Below, in pieces: positions 43,754 to 55,060 of a DNA stretch of 64,000 nt (position 1 is the stretch's first letter; each line of letters begins with the position of its first letter). The DNA lies in contig CP136895.1 in the NCBI GenBank assembly GCA_034359265.1, forward strand, positions 46,580,001 through 46,644,000, in the 5' to 3' direction. Below the pieces are notes generated by a model, which made no database searches, was not told the origin of the DNA, and saw only the letters and a program-made list of their open reading frames with translations. The translations under genes and the position numbers were made by a program. The DNA is from Canna indica. Taxonomy: Eukaryota > Streptophyta > Magnoliopsida > Zingiberales > Cannaceae.

Positions 43754-44545
43754 TATCACACCCCAGAACTAGTGTAACTGGCTAGGGTACGCCATGAACC
43801 CCGCTGCCTAACCTAACAAAAATACAACTCAAACATAATAACCTAAATAGTGAAATAATATTTATAAACCTTTTAAAAAATTAGAAATAACACTACGTAC
43901 TAAATCAAACTAAATCAGAGTCAAAATAAATAAATAAAAACACTGAACAAGTTATTTTTAGGAAATAAGGTTCAACAAATAAACCAAGACTCAAGTAAGA
44001 AAAAATGCATAATAAAACCTCAATCTACGTGACTCAATGACTCAAATAGAAATTAAGACTCGGTATCCTCTCCCTGACCATGACATGTCACGAGACCCGC
44101 TGCCCTGCTGCCATCAGCCGCGCTACTGCACCCCAGTACCTCGCTGATCTAACTCAGGTGTTGCAAAACAACATAAATGAGAAGTAAGTCCAATTAGAAC
44201 TTAGTGAGTAGATCAGTCATCAATTTCACCACATCATCATCATCATCATCATGCTATGAATATAAATACATCAATGAGTAGAATCATGCTATTTAGTAAG
44301 CATGTTCATTACTATAAGCATGTTATCAAAAATGGCATCATCTCAAAGATAAACATAACGAGTAAATAGAATCATATCAATGTTCACATAACTAGTAAAT
44401 AGCATCACCACCAGGAAATTACACATCCACATATATACACCACAATGCATGCATGTCGCAACCACATAATCCTCTCTAGGTCTGTCGGCCCTCAGCCACA
44501 TAGGGTAGGTAGACGATGTGGCCGCTGAGCTACCACTCATCACAA

Positions 44546-44740
44546 TGTCGTCTCTTTGGGGCATGCTATCCCCTCACCGACACTAGCTCTTCCAAACTGT
44601 CTCTTTCGGGCATACGTTCCCCTCACCGATCGAGTCTCCAGGATGTCTCTTTGGGGTATGATCTTCCCTCACCAGCCGAACTTCAGGAATATGGCACAAC
44701 ACTGTCTCTTTGGGGCATACCCTCCCCTCATCAGTGGGCA
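44546..44740. repeat. Four-unit tandem repeat in the LTR
   Basis: TGTCTCTTTGGGGCAT...TCCCCTCACC units start at 44546, 44598, 44644 and 44703. The partner LTR has units at 57306, 57359, 57403 and 57463. GGGG and CCCC form a small inverted pair in each unit. Confidence 0.85.
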
Positions 44741-45641
44741 TTCCGGGAAATGGAGTAAGCACATCACAACACCACGCATACACGTATGTATAACATAACA
44801 ACATATGCTAATAACAAGTAGAAAAGGGTATGTCTAGGGCATACCCCAATCTACGCATCCACCTGTTATAAATCACAACCACGCAAGCCATATATGTATG
44901 CTTAACACAAAATCACAGTGTATAACAATAACATCATGTCCAAAAGCATAACAAAAAGTGAACACAAAGCATACACAAGCTGCCCTAAAAACAAGGTACC
45001 GAATCCTAGCGATCCTACACAAGTAAACTCATCCTCAAGGACCCTATCCGAGAACCATAGGTTCGGCCTACCTTTCCATCCTAGTGCTCTTGGGGTAGGG
45101 AGGGATCGACCCCTCTACGAAACTCAAGGTCGGCCCTTTCGAAGTTTAGTTTAGGGTTCTAGGGCTTCTAGTGTCCCTAAGATCGTAAATCCCTAGGTGT
45201 AGTTTCCTATAGCTTATAAATCATTAGGACTAATTTATTCATGCCCTAAAGTTTAATTTCTAGATGCAAAAACCTGTTAGGAATCATAAAAACTTGGATT
45301 TTGGGTGGTCGGCCACCCAAGGGTCCCAAAATTCCTAAGGGAAAGGGACGACACACCTAGTTCTTCACAAAATTCCATCTTTCTTCAAGACTCCAAACAA
45401 GAGTCAAGATCCCTCAACAACCCCCTAGAACCCACAAGACTTCATCAAGGAACCATCAAGAATTGAGCCAAGAAGGGAGGCGGCACAGCAAAGGTTGGGC
45501 GGCCAAGAACACCCCCCAAATCTGATTCGATAAAAACACGATGTCGATTACAAAACCTTCGACATAAATCATCAAAATGATACGAAGAAAACGAGCTAAA
45601 AATCCACAAATCCCCATGACATAGGGGCGACATGAATATGA

Positions 45642-46081
45642 GGAAAACAGGGAAAAAATAGACAAAACCACTCACTTTTTTTGGGGAAAATGAGAGGGAA
45701 GATGACTATAGGGATCTTCCTCCGATCGGCGCCGACGAACTAGCGGATTCCGACCTCGAATCATCTTGTCCTCCTCACCAAACAGGTGGCGCCTCCTCTC
45801 TCTCTACTCTTAGGGTGGCGTGCGGCTAAACCTGTAGCCATGCTCTACTTGGTCTTTTTATGGAAAATAGGGAAAAAGAAGACAAATCCATTCTCCTCTT
45901 TTGGGGAAAATGAGAGGGAAGAAGACTGTAGGGATCCTCCTCCGATCGGCGCTGATGAACTCGCGGATTCCGGCCTAGAATCATCTTCTCCTCCTCACCA
46001 AAGAGGCGGCACCTCCTCTCTGTCTCCTCCTAGGGTGGCGTGCGGCTAAACCTGTAGCCATGCACCACTTAGTATTTTTAT
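45642..46081. repeat. 220-bp tandem duplication, 3' LTR only
   Basis: Unit 1 is 45642-45861 and unit 2 is 45862-46081. The 5' LTR has a single unit (about 58350-58568). Unit 2 resembles that single unit more than unit 1 does (shared GAAGAAGACTGTAGGGATCC). Each unit contains a TATA-like box. Confidence 0.85.
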
Positions 46082-46108
46082 GGACCTTGTTTGGGTCCAA
46101 ATGACCAA

Positions 46109-46113
46109 AATGC
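46109..46113. repeat. Target-site duplication AATGC (left copy)
   Basis: AATGC flanks the nested SIRE element here and at 51317-51321. The uninterrupted site is seen in the 5' LTR as GACCAAATGCCCC near 58590. Confidence 0.92.
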
Positions 46114-47174
46114 TGTTGATGAAATGGCCACACTAGACGGGGGGGGGGGGTTGAATAGTGTGTTAACTAATCTTATCGCCTACTTTCGGTTTTTATCGTT
46201 TCTTGATTAGTTAGGCTAAGCATGATATTAATAGCAAGCGGACGCAATAAATATGAAGTAATTAACACAAAACAATATATCAATGCCAACACAATTATTT
46301 ATAGTGGTTCGGCCCCAATGCCTACTCCACTACCTAAGCACCCCGCTAAGGATTTCCAAACTAATTTAACTAGATTAATTAGTTTCCTTACAATGAGGAC
46401 TTTACTCCGAAAAGTCTCCGCTCGCAAACCGAAGGCACTTTCACACCCGAAAGTATCCTGCCTTCCTGCCGAGAACACTCTGCCACCTCAACCTAAGGAC
46501 AACTCAACTAATCCTAGTAAACTACGTTTACACCAGTGCAATTAATGAGGATTACCCCCCATTTGGATTCAATAAAAATATCTTAAAACATAAATGTTAA
46601 TAACTTTAAAACATAAAGGTTATATAAGGATTACCCCCATTTGGATTCAATAAAAATATCTAAAAAATCAAAATCCTTAAGAATCAAAATCTAGTTTTTG
46701 GGGCTAGAACAAATTTTCGAAAAATGGAAATTTTCTAATCTCCCAGTTCAAATATGGGTAGGCTAAAGGCTTCCAAAAAATTCTTAAAAATACCTCGTTA
46801 TCTAGTTTCTACCTAAGAAACAATTACCTCCATTTTTTGTGTCAAGAAAATGTCTAGGTCATATAACCCTGCAAGGAGCTCCCTAGGCTTAGTGAATTTC
46901 AGGATGGTTTTCGGGTTCGGGTTTAGTTTTTGGGTTCTTATGCATCATCATGAGGATTTACAACATAAACTATACACCATAAACCTAAACTCTAACTTCT
47001 CGAAGAATCCCAAGCATCGACGAGCGTCCTTGCCGATTTCTTTGATTTTTCCGATCAGGGATGTCGTGCGCTAACCGACTTGGAACCTGAAAGATTTCTC
47101 AATGAAACATTAGTTCCATGTTTGTTATCATCAAAACCGAGATTAAGACCAAGGTTGAAAACCTTAAGCCAACA
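46114..47174 (-). mobile_element. 3' LTR of the gag-only SIRE element, internally deleted
   Basis: 1061 bp against 1613 bp for the partner. Near 46545 the sequence jumps from GTTTACACC... to AGGATTACCCCC, removing the palindrome array and TATA box. A block (AGGATTACCCCCATTTGGAT...) is duplicated at about 46548 and 46627. Confidence 0.88.
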
Positions 47175-48318
47175 ATCTCCCCCTTTTTCATGATGACAAA
47201 CATCCTTAAGAAAATATATTCATTAGAGCGCAAAGGATATCAAACATAAGATTTCTCCCCCTATCAACATGCATATCTACATAATGGAACTCCCCCTATC
47301 TTTATGCATGGTTAATCTATATTTTCTTCCCTTTTTACCTATATTTTTCTCCCCTTTTGACATCAATCAAAAAGGGCTAGAAAACACAATTAAAATCAAG
47401 GTTGAGACTAGAAAACTTTTTTTTCATGAAAGCCAAAGTCAACCAAGCAAAGGGCTGAAAACATTATATCAATTTTGAGACTAATCAATACATGATATCA
47501 AGAAATGATAGATAGAATCCAAAACTAAGAATCATGTATGTAAATCTATGGATACCTAACATGAGTAAATCTAAACATGTTTCTCAAATATGAATTGAAA
47601 ATGAGACCTCTAAGTCAATTTGTTGACTTGGGTCAACTTGGTTCAAAAGAGGTTATCATGAAATGACCCCTATGTCATTTTATCCATATCCATGTGAATT
47701 TATCATTCTAAGTGCATGGAAACATGTCATATCTATTCCTAAACATGGTTATGAAGTGTGGACTCAAAATGAGATTTCTAAGTCAAATTGTTGACTTAGG
47801 TCAAACTTTTTCAAGTTTGAGTCCCCTAAGGTAAGCTAGTTATCATTTTTTGAACACCCTTCCTATTAAAAAGTAAGCTAGTTTGAGTCCCCTAAGGTAA
47901 GCTAGTTATCATTTTCAAGTTTTTCAAAATATGAAATATTAAAAAGTAAGATCTCCAACCCTTCCTATTGGTTGAAAACTGAAAGGCCATAATGAGCCTA
48001 CGATTTAGAACTGCAATGTCGCATGAGCCCGTTATAGGCTACATAGGTCTCTGAAGAGACCGGGAAATCAAAAAAAAAATAAAAAATCAATAAATATATC
48101 GTGAGCGGGGAAATCAACCAAAGTCATTAATGTTTCAAAATTCCAACTTTAATATAAAACTTAGAGTGATAGGAATGATACCAAAGTACTTTTGATGCCG
48201 ACCTTACTAAGGCATCAAGATGACTTGAAGTTGCAACCTCATGAAGATTTTTCATTTGAATCCAAGGTCAACTTCAATATTTCATTTGTCATTCATCTTT
48301 GTGTGGTAACTCCCCCTA
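47175..48318 (-). mobile_element. SIRE 3' non-coding region
   Basis: It begins with a polypurine tract (reverse of ATCTCCCCCTTTTT) and matches parts of 34257-37408. A direct repeat (AAGTAAGCTAGTTTGAGTCC type) lies near 47822 and 47883. No coding seen. Confidence 0.75.
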
Positions 48319-49635
48319 CAAAAGAGCATGAGACCTTTGGTACCCAAATGGCTTTGGGTCATTGGGGGTTAGAGGGCTTAGCTACCCAATTTATCTTAAC
48401 ACCACTTGGGTTCATCTTAAATGTGCATTTATATATAGCATGCCCGTAAACACCACAACAAAAACAATGACAATGAAACTTCTTCTTTTCATTTTTAATA
48501 TGGACATGAGATTTAATGTTAGAATTCTTGACATAAGAAGGATGATGGGCATGAGCATTCTTAAGGGTAACATTCTTCTTTTGAGGTTTCCTAAATGAGA
48601 CATTTTGATTTTTAGAATTGAAAGAAGAGGTATTAACTTTCCTACTTATAATCAACATCTCATTTTTCAACTCATTCATAGATTTATGCAATGCATGTAA
48701 TTGAGATTTTAACATGCAATTTTCATTTTCTAAATTGTCATTTTTAAGCTTCAAATCCTTAAGCTCAAGTTCTACATTATCATGGCAAGAAACAAGTGAC
48801 AAAGATTTTAATTTTTCATTTTCTAATTTGGATTCAGGCAAATGAGAATTAAGCATCACATTTTCCTTTTTCAACATTTTATTTTCCTTATCTTTTCTAA
48901 CAAGCAAGGCATACATTTTCCTACACTCATCTACTAACTCATCATATGGCATGTTATGAGAACTAGTAGAGCTAGCTTCATCATTTTCATTAGCATGACT
49001 AGGTGAAGGAGAGTGTTCCTCATCAATAACATCCATGAGGCTAACTTTAGATGTGGCTTCATAGTCATGGCTAGAGGGTGCTTCAAGTGAGTGAGAAGTT
49101 GAGGTGGAAGCACTTGACCTCTTCCTCGCTTTGTTCTTCATGCTTGGGCAATTTTTCTTCACATGCCCTTTTCTTTGCAAGCATGACAAATTACCTTTCA
49201 TTTTCGGCTCTTAGAATTGCTCCTTTGACTAAAAGCACTATGGGCATCAAAACCAAGATTAGTAGTAGGTGAGAGACCATTGTCATCACCACCTTCATTA
49301 AAAGTGCCAATTTCTTCGGTTTTAGCATGATCATATAAAACATTTAAAGTTGCCCATAAATCAAAAGCCGAAGAGCAATGCATGACTTTTTATAGGATGT
49401 CATTCGGTAATGTGCAAAGTATACAATTCATGGCATCTCCATTATACATAAACATTTTCTTATCCAATTCACTCCAAGCATGCTTGTCAACTTTTGGTTC
49501 AATGAATTATAGTCTTAACATGTTATGGACACCAAAACCCTTAGTCTTTAAATATGTGTACATCTTATATTTCCAAAGACCAAAGTTCGAGGCATCGAAC
49601 CTAGGAGGTGAAGACGCTAAACTCTCTAGTGTCAT
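48319..49635 (-). pseudogene. SIRE gag with coiled coil and two zinc knuckles, broken
   Basis: Gag packages the element RNA. It starts at the ATG at 49635-49633 (MTLESLASSPPRFDASNFG). The N-terminal capsid part has SELDKKMFMYNGDAMNCI and VMHCSSAFDLWATLN, with two stops. A first CCHC zinc knuckle near 49150-49185 is split by a one-base loss in a G run. Then comes an open stretch of 280 codons (49201-48359) with a long leucine/lysine coiled coil, and a second perfect C-x2-C-x4-H-x4-C knuckle (CFCCGVYGHAIYKC). The stop at 48361-48359 interrupts NPQ-stop-PKAIWVPK, the usual gag-pol boundary wording. The 280-codon open stretch suggests a fairly young element. Confidence 0.88.
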
Positions 49636-49689
49636 TTTTCCGATCGAGAGATGATGTAGAGGAGATGGTGAAATCTCAATCTACGACCC

Positions 49690-49701
49690 GCTCTGATACC
49701 A
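49690..49701 (-). other. Primer binding site, initiator tRNA-Met
   Basis: The reverse strand reads TGGTATCAGAGC exactly, two bases inside the 5' LTR end at 49704. Confidence 0.92.
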
Positions 49702-49703
49702 AT

Positions 49704-51316
49704 TGTTGATGAAATGGCTACACTAGAGGGGGGGTGAATAGTGTGTTAACTAATCTTATCGCCTACTTTTGGTTTTAATCGTTTCTTGATTAGTTAGGCT
49801 AAGCACGATATTAATAGCAAGCGGCCGCAATAAATATGAAGCAATTAACACAAAATAAATATATCAATGCAAACACAATTATTAATAGTGGTTCGGCCCC
49901 AATGCCTACTCCACTACCTAAGCACCCCGCTTTGGATTTCCAAACTAGTTTAACTAGATCAATTAGTTTCATTACAATGAGGACTTTACACTGGAAAGTC
50001 TCCGCTCTCAAACCGAAGGCACTTCCACACCCGGAAGTATCCCGCCTTCCTACCGAGAGCACTCTCCCACCTCAACCTAAGGACAACTCAACTAATCCTA
50101 GTAAACTACGTTTACACCGGTGGAATTAAGCCTCAAACACAAAGGCAACCACCCAATTTCAAGACCTAACAACCTATGTTTTCACAAGCTCAAATACAAT
50201 GAAATAAACAAGAAAATACACAACTTAAGGGAGCAATAAATCAAACAACTTATACTTAGCTCCAATACAATGTTTCCTAGCTTCCTCTTGATGCCTTTGA
50301 TGGTGAATCAATGACGTCAAAGCTTACTCAAGGAGTTGAGAGATCAAAGCTAGGGATTTCAAGAATGGTGGCTCAATCAAGCTTAAGGATCATCAAATAT
50401 GGCTCAAAGTATGTCGAATTAGGGGTGGAAGGACTGCTAAGGCTTCTATTTATAAGCCTTGAGGAGATGGCATGAAACAGCCAGCTCAACGGGCAGAAAA
50501 CTAGTCGTTTCCGCCATCCGGTCGTAGGTCTGGTCGATGGTCAGTTGAACGACCAAGCGATCGAAAGCAAATTGCCACTTTCTGGCACACTTCGATCAAT
50601 TGACCGGTTGACCAAATTGGCTATTGCCAGTTTTTGGCACCATTTGATCGACCGAAACTGGGAAGACTGCACTTCTTAGTTTTTTTTGCTTGTTTGCTCG
50701 TTTAAAGGTTCCGCCTTAACTTTAAAACATAAATGTTATATAAGGACTACACCCCATTTGGATTCATTAAAAATATCTAAAAAATCAAAATCATTAATAA
50801 TCAAAATCTAGTTTTAGGGGTCTAGTACAAATTTCTGAAAATGGAAATTTTCTAATCTCCCAGTTCAAATATGGGTTGGCTAAAGGCTTCCAAAAAATCC
50901 TTTAAAATACCTCGTTATCTAGTTTCTACCCAAGGAACAATTACCGCCATTTTTTGTGTCAAGAAAATGTCTAGGTCATATAGCCCTCCAAGGAGCTCCC
51001 TAGGCTTATTGAATTTCAGGACGGTTTTCGAGTTTTCATGTTTTGGGATTCGAGTTTGGTTTTTGGGTTCTTATACATCATCAGGAGGATTTACAACATA
51101 AACTAGACACCCTAAACCTAAACTCTAACTTCTCGAAGAATCTCGAGCGTCGACGAGCGTCCTTGCCGATTTCTCCGATTTCTTTGATTTTTCCGATCGG
51201 GGACGTTGGGCGATAACCGACTTGGAACCTGAAAGATTTCTCAATGAAACATTACTTCCATGTTTGCTATCATCAAAACCGAGATTAAGATCAAGGTTGA
51301 AAACCTTAAGCCAACA
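49704..51316 (-). mobile_element. 5' LTR of the gag-only SIRE element (1613 bp)
   Basis: It has TG/CA ends, a TATA box (reverse of CTATTTATAAGCC, 50447-50459) and a GTCGACC-type array (50515-50665). It ends at the second AATGC. It is the most complete family A LTR in the window. Confidence 0.92.
50447..50459 (-). promoter_or_regulatory. TATA box of the SIRE LTR
   Basis: The reverse strand reads GGCTTATAAATAG. The same TTATAAATA-type box lies at the same distance after the palindrome array in the other family A LTRs, except the one at 62417-63901. Confidence 0.65.
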
Positions 51317-51598
51317 AATGCCTCTAGTTTAGTTATTTGACTTAAACAACCCATATCTAATCGACTTGTTCTAACTCTGATTCGAGTTCCGATTAAATCA
51401 CTAAATTCGTCTCAAGACCCTCTATCATTCTAGCATGCTAAATAACAAAGATAAATTAAATAGACTTTTCCTAAATTTTTTCTCGTTGAAAAGCTTACTC
51501 GGGTCTAATCTCGAAGCTTTCTGCAAATATGCGCTAACTCGGGCCCATTCTCCCCTGCTTAAGGATAAAATATTGATATAAGATTTTTGGGCATTACA
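51317..51598 (-). mobile_element. 3' LTR of the Tekay element, inner part
   Basis: 51322-51598 continues the LTR after the nested insert and matches 58600-58860. The reverse-strand terminus TGTAATGCCC is at 51598. The adjoining polypurine tract (reverse of TTTCCTCCCTCCTT, about 51600-51613) primes plus-strand synthesis. 51317-51321 is the right AATGC copy. Confidence 0.9.
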
Positions 51599-51613
51599 AT
51601 TTCCTCCCTCCTT

Positions 51614-53130
51614 AAAGAAAATTCGTCCTCGAATTTTATGATGAAAGAAGAAGCTCACCTCCGCATCAAAAAGTTATGGGTACTTCTCTCTCATATCTTG
51701 CTCGACCTACCAAGTGGCCTCCTGCCTTGAGTGATGCTCGCAATGGACCTTCACCAAGGGGACCTCCTTGGACCTCAGCTTCCTCACCTTCCTGTCTAGG
51801 ATCTCTAAAGGCCGCTCCTCATAAGAGATGGTCGGATCAACCTCCACCACAACAACATCTAGAATGGATACATGGAAAACAAGATGCACCCGCTCCATGC
51901 TAAGCGGTAATGTCATCTCATAAGCCACAGCTCCTCTACGCCGCAATATAGGGAAGGGCCCGATGTATCTGGGGCTCAATTTTCCTTTTCTCCTGATGTG
52001 AACCACCCCTTTTATAGGATATGCTTTTAGGAAAACTATGTCTTCCTCCTGGAACTCTACATCTCGAGCTTTCCCATTTGCATAGATTTTCTAACGACTC
52101 TGAGCTGGCAAAAGCCGCTCCTTGATCAATTTCACTTTCTCAACTGCCTCATGAACCAAATCTAGCCCCAATATTTGGGATTCACCAGCCTTAAACCATC
52201 CTACCAGCGACCTGCATCTGCGCCCGTACAAAGCCTCGAATGGTGCCATGTCGATATTGCTCAGGTAGCTGTTATTATAGGCGAACTCCACCAAGGGTAG
52301 ATGTCTCTCCCATCCATCCTCCAGGTCAAGCACGAACGCCCTCAGCATGTCCTCAAGTGTCCGAATGGTCTTCTCTGACTATCCGTCTGTCTGAGGATTA
52401 AAAGTGGTACTGAACCGCACCTGAGTACCCAGAGCCTCTTGGAATGACTACTAGAAGTGAGCGGTGAACTGTGTGCCATGATCAGATATAATTATTTCCG
52501 AAATCCCATGATATGCAACAATCTAGTCCAGGAACAACTTCGTGTGCTGCTCGGCAGAAAAAGTGGTCTTCACCGAAATGAAGTGCGCCGATTTGGTTAG
52601 GCGATCCACCACTACCCAGATAGAGTCATTTACTTTCCTTGACTTGGGTAAACCTATAACGAAGTCCATAGTAATTTTCTCCCATTTTTATTCTGGTACC
52701 TCAAGGTTCTGCAACAACGCTGCCTGTCTCAATTGTTCGACCTTTACCTGATGGCAGACCGAACATTTAGACACACACTCTACCACTTCCCGCTTCATCC
52801 CTCTCCACCAGTAGTGCTACCTTAGATCATGGTACATCTTCATGGCCCCCGGATGCATAGTGTAGGTGGAACGATGGGCCGCCTCTAGTACTCGCCTACG
52901 AACATCTATCATATCTAGTACCACAATCCAATTCTTGAATCCCATGACACCCTCTGAATCTAGATCGAACCTGTTATCTGTATCTCCCCTCCGAACATGT
53001 ACACCAAAGTGGACTACACTCGCAAATGCACCACCAAGGTACAGGAGTCATAGAATTGCTCCGCCATCTAGGCACACCGCAAGCTCCCGCGTCGGTGGTC
53101 TCCTCCCTGCGGACATATAAGCCAAACTGC
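51614..53130 (-). pseudogene. Tekay integrase and chromodomain, broken
   Basis: The reverse strand shows the zinc region (HRSTYTMHPGAMKMYHDLR, stop, HYWWRGMKRE, CVSKCSVCHQVK). The core follows: ITMDFVIGLPKS, VVDRLTKSAHFI, ISDHGTQFTAHF and EKTIRTLEDMLRAF with the catalytic D, D, E visible. The C-terminus has IVFLKAYPIKG, RRKGKLSPRYIGPFPIL and VHLVFHVSIL. SYEERPLEILDRKVRKLRSK and QEATW...DMREKYP follow, which is the chromodomain of Tekay/Del elements (family knowledge). At least six stops are present. Confidence 0.9.
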
Positions 53131-54330
53131 TCATGGATTTTCTGCTCAGAGCATCTGCCACAATAGTTGCCTTTCCTGGATGGTAATGGATGATACAGTC
53201 ATAATCTTTCAATAGCTCGAGCCATCTCCGCTGCCTCAGGCTCAGGCCCTATTGAGAAAGAAGGTACTGAAGGCGCTTGTGATATGTGTAAATGTCACAT
53301 GCCTCCCCATACAGATAATGATGCCACAGTTTCAAGGCAAATACTATGGCTACGGGTTTTCAACTGCTTGGATGCGTATGCGATCACTCTATCGTGCTGC
53401 ATCAGAACGCACCCCAATCCGACTCCAGAAGCATCATAATAGATTGCAAATCCTCTCGACCCCGATGGTAGCGAAAGTACAGGGGTGGTAGTCAAGCGAT
53501 CCTTGAGCTTCTGAAAGCTCTCCTCGCATTTGTCATCCCAGATAAATCTCACTTTCTTCTGAGTTAGACACGTGAAGGGAGCAGCAATCATGGATAAATT
53601 TTCCATGAACTTTTTGTAGTAGCTAGCCAATCCCAAGAAGCTGCGGATCTCTATCACGCTGGTCGGCCTCTCCCATTTTTGAATTGCCTCAATCTTTACA
53701 GGGTTGACCATCACGCCTTCCCAGGATACAATGTGCCCCAGGAATCCCACACTAGTCAACCAGAACTCACACTTTGAGAATTTTGCAAAGAGCCGGTGCT
53801 ACCTAAGGGTTTCCAAAACTACCATCAAGTGCTCCGCCTCGCTCCTGTAATACACCAGAATATCGTCAATAAACATTGTGACAAATCTATCCAAGAAATC
53901 ATTGAATAGCCAGTTCATTAGCTCCATAAAGGCTGTCGGGGCATTAGTAAGCTCGAAGGACATGACCAGGAACTCATAATGTCCATACTGCAGACTAAAA
54001 GCAGTCTTCTAAATGTCGTGATCTCTAATCCTCAACTGGTGATATCCAGACCTCAAATCGATCTTTGGAAACCACTGGGCCCCTTGCGACTGATCAAATA
54101 AGTCATCAATTCTGGGAAGCGGGTATCAGTTCTTGATCGTCAATTTATTGAGCTGTGGGTAATCGATGCACATTCGTAGGGATCCATCCTTCTTTTTCAC
54201 GAACAACACCGGTGCTCCCCAGGGTGAGACACTTGGGCAAATGAACCCATTGTCCAATAGCTCCTACAATTGCACTTTAAGCTCTATTAGCTCAGTGGGT
54301 GCCATTTAGTATGGAGGAACCGATATACGC
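53131..54330 (-). pseudogene. Tekay reverse transcriptase and RNase H, broken
   Basis: The RT blocks are [70 protein letters not shown] and the catalytic FIDD at 53862-53873 (minus), then FLGHIVSWEGVMVNPVKIEA and RSFLGLASYYKKFMENLSMI. RNase H follows with FAIYYDASGVGLGCVLMQHD and [10 protein letters not shown]. An open stretch covers 53295-53759. Stops occur near 54018 and 54130, and LTNAPTAF is preceded by a segment that looks duplicated or altered ([13 protein letters not shown]). Confidence 0.9.
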
Positions 54331-55060
54331 TTCACCCCCGGCTACAACTCGATATAGAACTCAGTCTCCCACACTGGTGGAAGTCCCGACAACTCCACAA
54401 GAAATACATCTAAAAAGTCCATGATGATCGGAGTACTCTCTATACTGCTAGCTAAGCCCTCGCCGGTAACATCTACAGAGATAAAAGCTAAGAAAGACTG
54501 GCATCCGTCGATCATTAGCTTATGAGCCTGAAGAGCAAAGAACACTCTAATGGAGTCTCCTCTCCCATTGCCCTGAAAGGTAAAAGGTGGTATTCCTGGC
54601 TTGTAAAATGTAACCACCTTTGTCCTACAATTAAGCGATGCATAATGGGAAGATAGCCAATCCATGCCCAGAATTACATCTAACTCTAAGGTCGGTAACA
54701 GCATCAGCTCTGCTTTCAAATTGTTCCCACCTATTGAGATATCATAGTCCCTAAAGACTATCTTAGCAATCACGGTACCGCTAGTAGGCGTAGACACTGC
54801 TAAAGGTTCCACCAGCAAACTCTTGTCCTTTCCCAATCTCAATACCAATAATTCAGATCAAAAAGAATGCAAAGCACCTGGATCAAACAGTGCATAAGCA
54901 AGTAATGAACTGACTGAAATAATACTTGTCACCCCTGCATTGGATGCCTTCGCGCCCTCAGGAGTCATTGCGAAGACACGAGTAGGCGGCCTCCCCGGAC
55001 CCGCCGTGCACTGCTGTCTTGCTCCCTGAGTCTGACCCACTGCGCCACTGAAGCTGTCGA
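54331..55060 (-). pseudogene. Tekay aspartic protease region, active site altered
   Basis: The reverse strand reads ALFDPGALHSFIS near 54880, where family members have D-S-G-A-T-H-S-F; the active-site Ser is Pro. The next part (54342-54848, open for 168 codons) continues IVFRDYDISIGGNNLKAELM and LDVILGMDWLSSHYASLNC, the flap and tail of retropepsin, and then the linker LDVFLVELSGLPP leading into RT. Confidence 0.85.

Larger units (their letters stand above)
43754..46113 (-). mobile_element. 3' LTR of the Tekay element, outer part
   Basis: It aligns with 56518-58595. The outer terminus reads TATCACACC instead of TGTCACACT, so the last bases carry a mutation. It contains the four-unit repeat at 44546-44740 and a 220-bp tandem duplication at 45642-46081. 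Confidence 0.9.
46114..51316 (-). mobile_element. Gag-only SIRE element nested in the Tekay 3' LTR (5.2 kb)
   Basis: LTRs 46114-47174 and 49704-51316 enclose a primer site, gag and 3' non-coding region, with duplication AATGC on both sides. No pol domain is present; gag is followed directly by the non-coding tail. The sister LTR provides the empty site. It is the youngest visible event in this nest along with the SIRE LTR at 62417. Confidence 0.95.

Noticed and set aside
44516..44804. Several ORFs of about 75-80 codons
   Set aside because: Produced by the LTR tandem repeat; the same false ORFs recur at 57276-57586 in the other LTR.
45445..46049. ORFs on both strands near the LTR promoter
   Set aside because: These arise from the duplicated 220-bp LTR segment, and equivalents occur at 58152-58521.
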